A stretch of 32,766 nucleotides of DNA from JAVBLD01 sp031553705 (lineage in GTDB: Bacteria > Bacteroidota > Bacteroidia > Bacteroidales > Marinifilaceae): NCBI GenBank assembly GCA_031553705.1, contig JAVBLD010000070.1:1-32766 (forward strand), given 5' to 3'. A program made the position numbers and the translations under genes. Under the pieces are notes generated by a model. It saw nothing but the letters and a program-made list of their open reading frames with translations, had not been told where the DNA came from and searched no databases. Of the stretch, positions 25,630-32,766 are shown piece by piece; the stretch's first letter is position 1; every line of letters begins with the position of its first letter.

Positions 25630-26757
25630 CTAACTTAACCTGTTTTTAACAGGGTTGGCATAGATTTCGAGGTAAATATTGTTCAACATCAAAGTATTTC
25701 CTTGGATCCGGTCTATTTTTGCCGCCATTGTACGGATAAACTGCTCTTTTTCTTCTTCAGTATAAAATGCAGAGTATTTATTTATCGAGTGGAGCAGATC
25801 GTATGCAATGTAATTGTTAGGCCACAATTTAAAGTTCTTATGAACTTTGGAATCGATTATTTTAGCCAATGTCTCTATTCTTTCTCCGTTTGAGGGCAGA
25901 TCGTTGATGCTATCCAGCTCACCGTCCGTCAATTTTTCCATGTGAAAATGAATTCTCCCTTTATAACCGCTGAGGCCGGATAGCATACTATTCATATCCT
26001 CTTCCGGTGTTTTTGTGTATTCCCCGAATGTTTTGGCATAAAGTTCCTCTGTTTTAAGGTCGTCACAAGGTTCCCATTCATACGAGATGGCTAACGGGAC
26101 GAGGTGTAGTTGCTTGAAATTTTCCACAAGATCGGTACTTCCGCTCATTTTAAGCATCTTGAGCAAACTTTGTTGGGTCCTGTCGTCTCCATTTTTTGTC
26201 CTTCCTTCCCGTTGCGCGATCCAGACGGAATTTTCGCCTTCTTCGATCACACTCCGGATATATTTTGAACGAAGCGTTGAGCTGATCAACATCTCCCGGC
26301 CTACTACGTTCCGTTCGATCACAAAACATGAATTGAGTTTCACCAGATCGGTAATCCATTCGTTGATCAGCAGGTTGCTGCCTATTGCTGCGCGTGTATA
26401 TTTAGCTCCATGTGTTCTCAATAATAGGTTAAGTATTGCCGAATCAAGGATAATGTCCCTGTGATTGGAAATAAAAATATAAGAAGCATCGGGAGATATG
26501 CACTCTAGCCCTGAAACAGTCAAATCTGCAGCTGTTTTGGCGATCAAAGATTTTATTGCCGGTCCGAAGAATTTTTCCTGAAACTCATCTCTTGTACGGA
26601 TGTCTTTCAGAACAGCAACCATAGAACTTTTATCTATTCCCGTCAGTTTAGAGAAAAGTGTCAGAAACTCAGGAGATTCACAAAGCCTTTCTGTTGCTGC
26701 GATTACTTCATGCCCACAATATGGCTTAATATGATCAAATTCGGAATCCAATACCAT
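25630..26757 (-). CDS. PlsC-like acyltransferase
   Basis: A 375-residue acyltransferase of the glycerolphosphate/lysophosphatidate type. The motif block reads FISNHRDIILDSA near residues 95-107, matching the NHx(n)D catalytic histidine motif. His99 and Asp105 are separated by five residues rather than the usual four. A later WIAQREGRTKNGDD block corresponds to the EGTRS substrate-binding motif, and LHLVPLAISYEWEPCDD to the downstream VPI/V motif. No transmembrane helix is evident, so it is probably peripheral to the inner membrane. I recall similar long members in Bacteroidetes, so the spacing may be a family trait. Phospholipid or lipid-A-like acylation is inferred, and the exact acceptor is unknown. 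It may head the run that includes the small genes and gltX. Confidence 0.8.
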   Translation of the reverse strand: MVLDSEFDHIKPYCGHEVIAATERLCESPEFLTLFSKLTGIDKSSMVAVLKDIRTRDEFQEKFFGPAIKSLIAKTAADLTVSGLECISPDASYIFISNHRDIILDSAILNLLLRTHGAKYTRAAIGSNLLINEWITDLVKLNSCFVIERNVVGREMLISSTLRSKYIRSVIEEGENSVWIAQREGRTKNGDDRTQQSLLKMLKMSGSTDLVENFKQLHLVPLAISYEWEPCDDLKTEELYAKTFGEYTKTPEEDMNSMLSGLSGYKGRIHFHMEKLTDGELDSINDLPSNGERIETLAKIIDSKVHKNFKLWPNNYIAYDLLHSINKYSAFYTEEEKEQFIRTMAAKIDRIQGNTLMLNNIYLEIYANPVKNRLS

Positions 26758-26882
26758 GTCTTTTTTTTATAAATTAGCAATAGCAGTTGACATTTAAAGC
26801 TGCTATTGGATTGTAAAAATAGGAATAAATCAATTTAAACTTTATGTTGTCCCGATCGTCCGGGTTCTATTTTTCTTATAAA

Positions 26883-28082
26883 TTATGCCGTGCGTCCCGG
26901 ATATTCCTGTAAGGCAACAGCAAGTGTTTCCATTGCCTTTTTCAAATCTTCGATTTTCAGAACATAAGCTATCCTGACCTCATCTTTCCCTAATCCACGA
27001 GTTTGGTAAAATCCGCTTGCCGGAGCGACCATGACGGTTTGCTGATTATAATTGAACTCTTCAAGAAGCCATTGTGCAAATTTGTCCGAATCATCGATCG
27101 GAAGTTTTACCGTAGCATAAAAAGCTCCTTTCGGTTTAGGGCAGACTACCCCGGGCATATTATTAAGCGCCTCTACCATAAAGTTCCGTCTTTCGATATA
27201 CTCCTGATACACTCCGTCAAAATAGGATTCCGGTGTATCAAGCGATGCTTCTGCAGCGATTTGACCGATTGCCGGGGGACATAAACGAGCCATACCGAAT
27301 TTCAACGCCGCTCCGATCACATCCATATTCCGGCTGATCAGGGCGCCAACACGCAGCCCGCATTCGCTGTATCTTTTAGAAACAGAATCCAACAGGATCA
27401 CATTTTGCTCAATACCTTTCAGGTTCATGACTGAAAAATGCTCATTCCCGTCATAGCAAAACTCTCTGTATACTTCATCGGAATACAGGTACAGATCATG
27501 TTTCTTAACAATCTCTGCCAGCTGCTCCAATTCTTTTCTGGAATAAAGGTATCCGGTAGGATTGTTCGGATTAATAATTACAATTCCTTTTGTCCGAGGA
27601 GTGATCTGTTTCTCGATCTCTTCCACAGAAGGCAATGCAAAATCATTTTCAATGGTTGAGGTAACTGTTTTTACTTTAACCCCTGCCATAAGGGCAAAGG
27701 CGATATAATTTGCATAAAACGGTTCAGGTATGATAATTTCATCATTCTCATTCAGCGTACTCATGAAAGCAAAAATAATAGCTTCAGAGCCACCGGTAGT
27801 GATAAGTATATTATTTGCCTGAATGTCGATGCCTATATTTTGATAATATTTGGCTAATTTTGCCCGGTAACCGGCATTCCCTGCCGAATGGGTATATTCG
27901 ATTACTTTATCTTGAAAGCCTTTTATCGCTTCAATGGCAACCTCAGGTGTAGCAATGTCCGGTTGGCCGATGTTCAGGTGGTATACTTTAATCCCTTTTT
28001 CTTTGGCTTTATCAGCGTATGGAACAAGTTTCCGTATCGGAGAACTTGGAACAATCTTTCCTTTTTCTGAGATTTGTGGCAT
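26883..28082 (-). CDS. Pyridoxal-phosphate-dependent aminotransferase (class I/II)
   Basis: The 399-residue protein is a fold-type I aminotransferase related to aspartate and aromatic aminotransferases. The key residues are in place. IVIINPNNPTG ends near 177, and YSDEVYREF contains the PLP-ring Asp202. The Schiff-base lysine is Lys236 in LLDSVSKRYSECGLRVGAL, and the Arg in GLRVG binds phosphate. The N terminus has YHLNIGQPDIATP, typical of AspC-like enzymes. The amino-acid specificity cannot be settled from sequence alone. It is flanked by 125- and 135-base gaps, so it is probably transcribed on its own. Confidence 0.9.
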   Translation of the reverse strand: MPQISEKGKIVPSSPIRKLVPYADKAKEKGIKVYHLNIGQPDIATPEVAIEAIKGFQDKVIEYTHSAGNAGYRAKLAKYYQNIGIDIQANNILITTGGSEAIIFAFMSTLNENDEIIIPEPFYANYIAFALMAGVKVKTVTSTIENDFALPSVEEIEKQITPRTKGIVIINPNNPTGYLYSRKELEQLAEIVKKHDLYLYSDEVYREFCYDGNEHFSVMNLKGIEQNVILLDSVSKRYSECGLRVGALISRNMDVIGAALKFGMARLCPPAIGQIAAEASLDTPESYFDGVYQEYIERRNFMVEALNNMPGVVCPKPKGAFYATVKLPIDDSDKFAQWLLEEFNYNQQTVMVAPASGFYQTRGLGKDEVRIAYVLKIEDLKKAMETLAVALQEYPGRTA

Positions 28083-28178
28083 AATGACGTATGATTTTTG
28101 TTATTAGAAAAACGCCTCTAAGGTAGATATTTTTTTGGAATTATTAGGAAATAGCGCAAAATTAAAAGCCCGACAAAT

Positions 28179-28232
28179 GCAACTGCTGTATCTAAAAACA
28201 GTATCTTCTCGATGATATTATTTTGCAGTTGC
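28179..28232 (-). repeat. 8-bp inverted repeat spanning the end of the Crp-type gene
   Basis: GCAACTGC (28179-28186) is repeated inverted as GCAGTTGC (28225-28232), with a 38-base loop. The right arm includes the last codons of the regulator gene and the left arm lies downstream of its stop. On the minus strand a short T-rich run (GGGCTTTT) follows about 9 bases later. It might act as a weak terminator, but the loop is long. Confidence 0.25.
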
Positions 28233-28919
28233 TTTTAGTTTTTCAATATCCAGCAATTTGATTTTCCTGCCTTTCGATTCTACAAGTCCTTCTGTTTTGT
28301 AGTCCGATAACAGACGTATGACGGTTTCGGTGGCCGTTCCTACAAAATTACTAAGATCTTCCCTGGATATATTTAATTTTAACGTTCCGTCTTTCTCAAT
28401 CCCGAAGTCGGAGGCGATTCTCAAGAGTACTTCTGCCAATCGCTTTTTTACCGATTTTTGAGCAATATTCTTGATGTAATGGTTCGAATCTCCCAATTCT
28501 TTACACGCGATCTGCATTAATTCATAGGCGAATCCCGGATTACTCTTTATCAAATGCAACAGGATTGAATCGGGAATATAACATAACACGACATCCGATA
28601 ACGTTTCGACGGAAGTGCAGGCCGGTTCCTGTAAAATAACCGATCTGAAACCGAAAATATCTCCTTCCTGTTCAAATTTGATGATTTGTTCTTTCCCCTC
28701 CAAGCCGGTCTGGTATATTTTTACAATACCGCTATAGACGTAATAACAACCTTTGATCCGGGCACCTTCTTTGTAGACGATAAGATTTTTTTTATAAAAC
28801 TTTATTGCATGATCTTCATTGAATAATAGTTTTAATTCATTTTCCGTAAGGTGTCGAAATGTATTTTTCAATTTCTTACGGCATGCTTCACAGTCAGGTA
28901 GTACAGGGTGTTCTTTCAT
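28218..28919 (-). CDS. Crp/Fnr-family transcription regulator
   Basis: A 233-residue regulator with an N-terminal cyclic-nucleotide-binding-like beta-roll (about 15-130; VKIYQTGLEGKEQIIKFEQE then GDIFGFRSV). A dimerisation helix (ELMQIACKELGDSNHYIKNI) and a C-terminal winged helix follow, with ISREDLSNFVGTATETVIRL as the recognition helix. The N terminus has a CEAC pair (10, 13), but the spaced four-cysteine cluster of Fnr is absent, so oxygen sensing by an iron-sulfur cluster is not supported. The cAMP-contacting residues of Crp are also not obvious. It follows dxs by 53 bases on the same strand. Its targets are not evident. Confidence 0.88.
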   Translation of the reverse strand: MKEHPVLPDCEACRKKLKNTFRHLTENELKLLFNEDHAIKFYKKNLIVYKEGARIKGCYYVYSGIVKIYQTGLEGKEQIIKFEQEGDIFGFRSVILQEPACTSVETLSDVVLCYIPDSILLHLIKSNPGFAYELMQIACKELGDSNHYIKNIAQKSVKKRLAEVLLRIASDFGIEKDGTLKLNISREDLSNFVGTATETVIRLLSDYKTEGLVESKGRKIKLLDIEKLKATAK

Positions 28920-28972
28920 GCAAAAATTGAGAATTAAAAAGTATTATCCTTCAAACTTAAACCTTTACCTTA

Positions 28973-30856
28973 TCATTCCTGGTTCATCTTTATGATCTGT
29001 CGTAAGATAGACTGCTCGTCAAATCCGTTTTCGGCATAAAGCTGTTCTTGTTTCCCATGTTCCGTAAATCTGTCCTGGATACCCAACCTGACTATTTTGG
29101 CCTGATAGTTATGATCGGTCATGAATTCTACGATAGCGCTGCCTAATCCTCCAATGATTGTTCCGTCCTCGATTGTGATAATCTTTAAGAATTTTTTAAA
29201 TACCGTATGGAGCAGTTCTTCATCAATAGGTTTTAAAAACCTCATATCGTAAAGGGCAACATTTACTTCCGTACATTTTTCCACGGCACGCTTTGCAATA
29301 TTCCCGATAGCGCCGATAGATATAATAGCGATCTTTTCTCCTTCGATGAGGCAACGTCCTTTTCCGATCTCCAACTCCCGGAATGGAGTTTTCCACCCTA
29401 TCATATAGCCGTTTCCTCTGGGGTAGCGAATAGAAAAAGGTCCTTTATCCGGTAGCTGGGCAGTATACATCATGTTCCGAAGCTCTTCTTCATTGAGCGG
29501 AGAAGCGATAATCAGGTTCGGAATACACCTGAAGTAAGCCAGATCATAAGCGCCATGGTGTGTCGCACCGTCTGCACCGACAAGGCCGGCGCGATCGAGG
29601 CAAAAAACAACATTCAAGTTTTGCAGCGCTACATCATGGATCATTTGGTCATACGCTCTTTGCATAAATGAAGAATAAATATTACAAAAAGGAACAAATC
29701 CTTTTGCAGCTAATCCCGCCGAAAATGTAACCGCATGCTGCTCTGCGATCCCGACATCGAAACATCTTTCCGGCATGGCCTTCATCATAATGTTTAACGA
29801 ACATCCTGAAGGCATGGCAGGTGTGATCCCGATAATTTTCGGATTGCTTTTTGCCAGTTCGAGAATCGTGTTCCCAAAGACATCCTGGAATAAAGGCGGC
29901 ATAGGCTGGCTGTTTTCCTGTATCCGCTCGCCGGTCTCTTTATTAAATTTTCCGGGAGCATGCCAGGTGATCTGGTCGTTTTCAGCTTGCTTAAAACCTT
30001 TTCCTTTTATGGTAATGCAGTGCAACACTTTCGGGCCCGGTATGTTTTTCAGGTCCTGCAATACTTTAACCAAATGGTTAATATCATGTCCATTTACCGG
30101 TCCGAAATACCGTAATCCCATAGCTTCGAACAGGTTACTTTGTTTCAATAGCATCGATTTGACACTATTGTCAATATGTTGGATAAAATTTCTCATGCTT
30201 GGACCGATCCGGTTGAATTTGCCCAGTACATTCCATACATCTGCTTTGAGTTTGTTATAAGTCTTGGAAGTCGTAATATCCAGCAGATACTCTTTTACGC
30301 CGCCAATATTGGGGTCTATCGCGATATTGTTGTCATTCAGAATGATTAATAGGTTGGAATCGTAAACGCCGGCATTATTCAGTGCTTCAAAGGCCATCCC
30401 TCCGGTCATTGAACCGTCTCCGATAATTGCTACGGACTGCCGATTTTCCTCCCCGTTCATTTTAGCGGCGATAGCCATTCCCAGCGCCGCTGAAATAGAA
30501 GTAGAGGAGTGGCCTGTCCCAAAAGAGTCGTAAGGGCTTTCCGACATTTTAGGAAAACCGCTTATACATCCATATAATCGCTTTGCTTTAAACAATTCCT
30601 TCCGGCCTGTTAATATTTTATGAGCATAAGACTGATGTCCCACATCCCATATCAGGTTGTCGTACGGGGTATCCAAAACGTAATGGAGAGCTACGGTTAA
30701 TTCAACAACACCCAAACTTGCACCTAAATGCCCGGGATTTTCCGCACAATCATCAATAATTTTCTGACGGATCTCCTGACAAAGCTGAATCAGGGAGTCC
30801 TCAGGCAATTCTCTCAGATCCTCCGGAAAATATATGTTGTCCAGAATTTTATCCAT
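28973..30856 (-). CDS. dxs: 1-deoxy-D-xylulose-5-phosphate synthase
   Basis: Dxs condenses pyruvate and glyceraldehyde 3-phosphate in the first step of the MEP isoprenoid pathway, and its product also feeds thiamine and pyridoxal synthesis. The 627-residue length is standard. Signatures are IWDVGHQSYAHKILTGR, SGFPKMSESPYDSFGTGHSS and the thiamine-diphosphate motif GDGSMTGGMAFEALNNAG with its downstream NDNNIAI. The second half has DVGIAEQHAVTFSAGLAAKG and LDRAGLVGADGATHHGAYDL. The C-terminal transketolase-like domain includes TIEDGTIIGGLGSAI. It lies 52 bases after pyrH and 53 before the Crp-type gene, so the three could share a transcript. Confidence 0.97.
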   Translation of the reverse strand: MDKILDNIYFPEDLRELPEDSLIQLCQEIRQKIIDDCAENPGHLGASLGVVELTVALHYVLDTPYDNLIWDVGHQSYAHKILTGRKELFKAKRLYGCISGFPKMSESPYDSFGTGHSSTSISAALGMAIAAKMNGEENRQSVAIIGDGSMTGGMAFEALNNAGVYDSNLLIILNDNNIAIDPNIGGVKEYLLDITTSKTYNKLKADVWNVLGKFNRIGPSMRNFIQHIDNSVKSMLLKQSNLFEAMGLRYFGPVNGHDINHLVKVLQDLKNIPGPKVLHCITIKGKGFKQAENDQITWHAPGKFNKETGERIQENSQPMPPLFQDVFGNTILELAKSNPKIIGITPAMPSGCSLNIMMKAMPERCFDVGIAEQHAVTFSAGLAAKGFVPFCNIYSSFMQRAYDQMIHDVALQNLNVVFCLDRAGLVGADGATHHGAYDLAYFRCIPNLIIASPLNEEELRNMMYTAQLPDKGPFSIRYPRGNGYMIGWKTPFRELEIGKGRCLIEGEKIAIISIGAIGNIAKRAVEKCTEVNVALYDMRFLKPIDEELLHTVFKKFLKIITIEDGTIIGGLGSAIVEFMTDHNYQAKIVRLGIQDRFTEHGKQEQLYAENGFDEQSILRQIIKMNQE

Positions 30857-30908
30857 AATACGATTTCAGATCCTAATCGGCAATTTCAAAAATAGTTTTA
30901 TCAATAAT

Positions 30909-31613
30909 TTAATATACAATCGTACCGATCGATTCCCCGGTTAACAGCTTTTTCAGATTTCCTTCGATATCCATATTAAATACGATAATCGGCAGGCGAT
31001 TTTCCTTACACATGGTGGTTGCTGTAAGATCCATCACTTTTAATCCTCTATTATAGATCTCGTCGTATGTTATTTTATCAAATTTCACCGCTGTCGGGTC
31101 CATCTCCGGATCAGCCGTATAGATCCCGTCGACGCGGGTACCTTTTAACATGACATTGGCATTTATTTCAATAGCGCGTAAACTGCTCCCGGTATCCGTA
31201 GTAAAGTAGGGATTGCCTGTTCCGGCGCTGAATATCGTGACATATCCCTGTTCCAGATATTCGACGGCTTTAGCTTGGGAATAAAATTCACCGATAGGTT
31301 CCATTCTTATCGCTGTAAGAATTTTATTTTTACAACCATTGTGATCAAGGGCTGAACTGAGCGCTAAACCGTTGATCACAGTAGCAAGCATTCCCATACT
31401 ATCTCCTTTTATCCGGTCGACCCCTTTGGTTGCTCCATTTAACCCGCGGAAAATATTTCCTCCGCCGATCACAATCCCAACCTGGATCCCCATATCCGAG
31501 ACCTCTTTGATTTGTCGGGCATAACTTTCTACACAAACAGCGTCAATGCCGTACTTCTGGTCTCCCATCAACGATTCTCCGCTAAGTTTTAATAGAATTC
31601 GATCAAATGTCAT
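30909..31613 (-). CDS. pyrH: UMP kinase
   Basis: PyrH phosphorylates UMP to UDP and is essential for pyrimidine nucleotide and RNA/DNA precursor supply. The 234-residue hexameric bacterial form is recognised by RILLKLSGESLMG at the start, the IVIGGGNIFRG phosphate loop, the GLALSSALD segment and the UMP-site TGNPYFTTDT. IYTADPEMDPTA, VMDLTA and the C-terminal NLKKLLTGESIGTIV complete the family pattern. The start is ATG 31613. Upstream is a 264-base gap containing the terminator of the toxin-like gene and a short dyad, so pyrH probably has its own promoter there. In many bacteria pyrH neighbours frr or tsf, which are not seen here. Confidence 0.96.
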   Translation of the reverse strand: MTFDRILLKLSGESLMGDQKYGIDAVCVESYARQIKEVSDMGIQVGIVIGGGNIFRGLNGATKGVDRIKGDSMGMLATVINGLALSSALDHNGCKNKILTAIRMEPIGEFYSQAKAVEYLEQGYVTIFSAGTGNPYFTTDTGSSLRAIEINANVMLKGTRVDGIYTADPEMDPTAVKFDKITYDEIYNRGLKVMDLTATTMCKENRLPIIVFNMDIEGNLKKLLTGESIGTIVY

Positions 31614-31651
31614 ATATGGTGTTATATTAAATATTAATCATGCTAATTCTC

Positions 31652-31665
31652 ATCACTTTAGTGAT
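31652..31665. promoter_or_regulatory. Short dyad upstream of pyrH
   Basis: ATCACT (31652-31657) and AGTGAT (31660-31665) are inverted copies separated by TT, 39-52 bases upstream of the pyrH ATG. This could be an operator or lie in the 5' leader. The arms are only six bases, so chance is a fair alternative. Confidence 0.25.
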
Positions 31666-31776
31666 AAGTCCTATAAAACAAGCAACAAAGCTAGTGATTT
31701 TTACGCTATTCCTTAGGTAAGTTGGTGAAAATATTTCTTGTTCGGGTTAGCATGTACTGTAATTTTTCTTACTGTA

Positions 31777-31814
31777 AAATAACAAAGCCACCATAATAGG
31801 TGGCTTTGTTATTT
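31777..31814 (-). terminator. Strong hairpin terminator after the toxin-like gene
   Basis: A perfect 16-bp stem (AAATAACAAAGCCACC at 31777-31792 with GGTGGCTTTGTTATTT at 31799-31814) closes on a six-base ATAATA loop. It starts 64 bases past the stop of the toxin-like gene. The A- and T-rich arm ends supply a T run on either strand, so it may work in both directions. It isolates the accessory cassette from pyrH. Confidence 0.75.
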
Positions 31815-31877
31815 ATGATACTGATTGGAAACAAACATGTTTTCAAACTATTCAAAATCTTTCATATTACTTTATCT

Positions 31878-32426
31878 TTAGTATAGGGGAAAGATTTTGT
31901 ATCTGGGGAAGCATCTGTCCACCTGTTTCTGTGGCATATAAAGTTGAGCTTTATTAGCATTAGGTCCGATAATACTATACCAATTCGATTGGCCTCCTTG
32001 TATTAAACTGCTTGTGGGAACCTCAAATTCAACATATACAGAACCTTTTGCCGCACCAATGAAAGCATTAGGCCCCCCAACTGCGACAGATGTTTTATCT
32101 CCAGCACCTTCCACCATGCGTCCGGTATTTTTCATCACATTGTACTCAGCCTCTGACATCCAACGACCTACCTTTGTCATTCCCGTCTTAGCAGCTTTTG
32201 TCGTAAGGCTTACAGAGTGCTCACTACAAGTTACTATATTTTCCTCGTTCAAACAAGAATTGCCCGAATGATTTTTAAGGATACCTGTGGAAAGTTGCAA
32301 CTTTTGAAAAATTGGGCATGAAGTTTCCTCCTGCAAAAGATTTACCACAGTGGAAGATTTTGTTTCTCCCACTGTGGTAATAATCATTGTGAAGATGAGA
32401 AGTAATATTTTGAAAAATAACTTCAT
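31878..32426 (-). CDS. Small exported protein with a polymorphic-toxin-like C-terminal domain
   Basis: The 182-residue protein begins with a signal peptide or anchor (MKLFFKILLLIFTMIITTVG, residues 1-20). A linker of about 65 residues with three cysteines (37, 58, 67) follows, then a domain at about 86-182. That domain has the order GRWMSEAEYNVMKNTGRM, a TSVAVGGPNAF segment, GSVYVEFEVPTSSL (128-141) and SNWYSIIGPN. I recall this pattern from the C-terminal tips of Rhs and other polymorphic toxins, including the group called TreTu, which ADP-ribosylates EF-Tu. Arg88, Ser113 and Glu133 or Glu135 could be the ART-type R-S-E residues. No Rhs repeats, PAAR or VgrG part is present and no immunity gene follows before the terminator. 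Both family and activity are inference. Confidence 0.5.
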   Translation of the reverse strand: MKLFFKILLLIFTMIITTVGETKSSTVVNLLQEETSCPIFQKLQLSTGILKNHSGNSCLNEENIVTCSEHSVSLTTKAAKTGMTKVGRWMSEAEYNVMKNTGRMVEGAGDKTSVAVGGPNAFIGAAKGSVYVEFEVPTSSLIQGGQSNWYSIIGPNANKAQLYMPQKQVDRCFPRYKIFPLY

Positions 32427-32432
32427 TTTGTA

Positions 32433-32766
32433 TTATTCAAAATCAGGGTAAAAATTAAAATCATACTCGCCTGTTCGCATCCGATGGACAATACTTTCAG
32501 GATTGATGACTAAGCCGATTTCTGCTTTCTGGTTTTCGCCTTCTAGCTTGCCTACACGAGTAAAATTATCATCATTAATATGCCAGATATGCCATTTATC
32601 TGATATTATCTGTTTCCCCGGGTATTGGAAAAAACGGCTAACCAGCCCCCTGTCAGGAAAGCGTAAAAATTGTTCATTACGGGCTTTTTAAGTAGAGATA
32701 TTTGAGTTAGATTTTAAGAAAAACTTAAAATCCCTCGATATGTCGAATACCCCTATTACAATGAAC
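32433..32766 (-). pseudogene. Partial, interrupted ORF upstream of the toxin-like gene
   Basis: On the minus strand one frame is open from the window edge (VIGVFDISRDFKFFLKSN) to a TAA at 32690-32688. It is then open again for 84 codons to a TAA at 32435-32433, six bases before the toxin-like ATG. The second part reads as a plausible protein (RFPDRGLVSRFFQYPGKQ, SDKWHIWHINDDNFTRVGKL and an acidic FNFYPDFE end) but has no ATG, GTG or TTG start near its beginning. Either the TAA is a nonsense mutation in a gene that begins outside the window, or this is a fragment left by cassette shuffling. The acidic, aromatic end would suit an immunity protein, but I recognise no family. Confidence 0.4.

Noticed and set aside
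28928..28960. Fnr-type oxygen sensing for the Crp-family regulator
   Set aside because: Only a CEAC pair is present at the N terminus and the full spaced four-cysteine cluster is missing.
32710..32732. AT-only inverted repeat GATTTTAAG-AAAAA-CTTAAAATC
   Set aside because: The nine-pair stem is almost wholly A-T and sits inside an open frame; it is too weak to call a terminator.

Overview
The window looks like chromosomal DNA of a Bacteroidetes bacterium, most likely order Bacteroidales. The evidence is the gene neighbourhoods (rsbW-like ATPase, ybeY, mnmG, then uvrC; polA, DUF4271 gene, hemD, rnpA, yidD), the fused DAHP synthase/chorismate mutase, an ECF sigma factor with a two-unit anti-sigma partner, outer-membrane barrel proteins, the near absence of Shine-Dalgarno sequences and a TAnnTTTG-type promoter motif. 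The DNA is moderately AT-rich. The family is uncertain; a Dysgonomonas- or Porphyromonadaceae-like relative would fit. I see no rRNA, tRNA or CRISPR array.

Layout. Positions 1-131 hold regularly spaced repeats that resemble the end of an IS21-family element, followed by about 0.9 kb of AT-rich DNA with no credible gene. From 1.05 to 7.5 kb a plus-strand run carries an anti-sigma-type ATPase, YbeY, MnmG, adenine deaminase and UvrC, with a perfect parS-like site after mnmG. From 7.55 to 8.9 kb lie two decayed minus-strand genes, one clearly a DUF3857-type protein. From 8.95 to 16.0 kb the minus strand carries a C-terminal processing peptidase, YidD, RnpA, HemD, a DUF4271 membrane protein and DNA polymerase I. 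The polymerase has a proofreading domain without its catalytic acids. The shikimate-pathway fusion enzyme at 16.3-17.4 kb is on the plus strand and converges on an envelope-stress-type operon: secreted protein, ECF sigma, anti-sigma, outer-membrane barrel. An alpha/beta hydrolase and DusB follow on the plus strand (20.5-22.3 kb). From 22.3 to 31.6 kb the minus strand carries a secreted three-repeat protein, GltX, two small unknown proteins, an acyltransferase, an aminotransferase, a Crp/Fnr regulator, Dxs and PyrH. The right edge (31.8-32.77 kb) holds a small exported protein with a polymorphic-toxin-like C-terminal domain and an interrupted partial ORF just upstream of it.

Most of the window is housekeeping: tRNA modification and charging, ribosome maturation, DNA repair and replication, purine and pyrimidine metabolism, haem, isoprenoid and aromatic amino acid synthesis. 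The accessory or unusual material is the IS-like left end, the pseudogene patch, the ECF operon, the three-repeat protein and the toxin-like cassette. No clearly new multi-gene system is visible; the toxin-like cassette at the right edge is the best candidate for something not well described.
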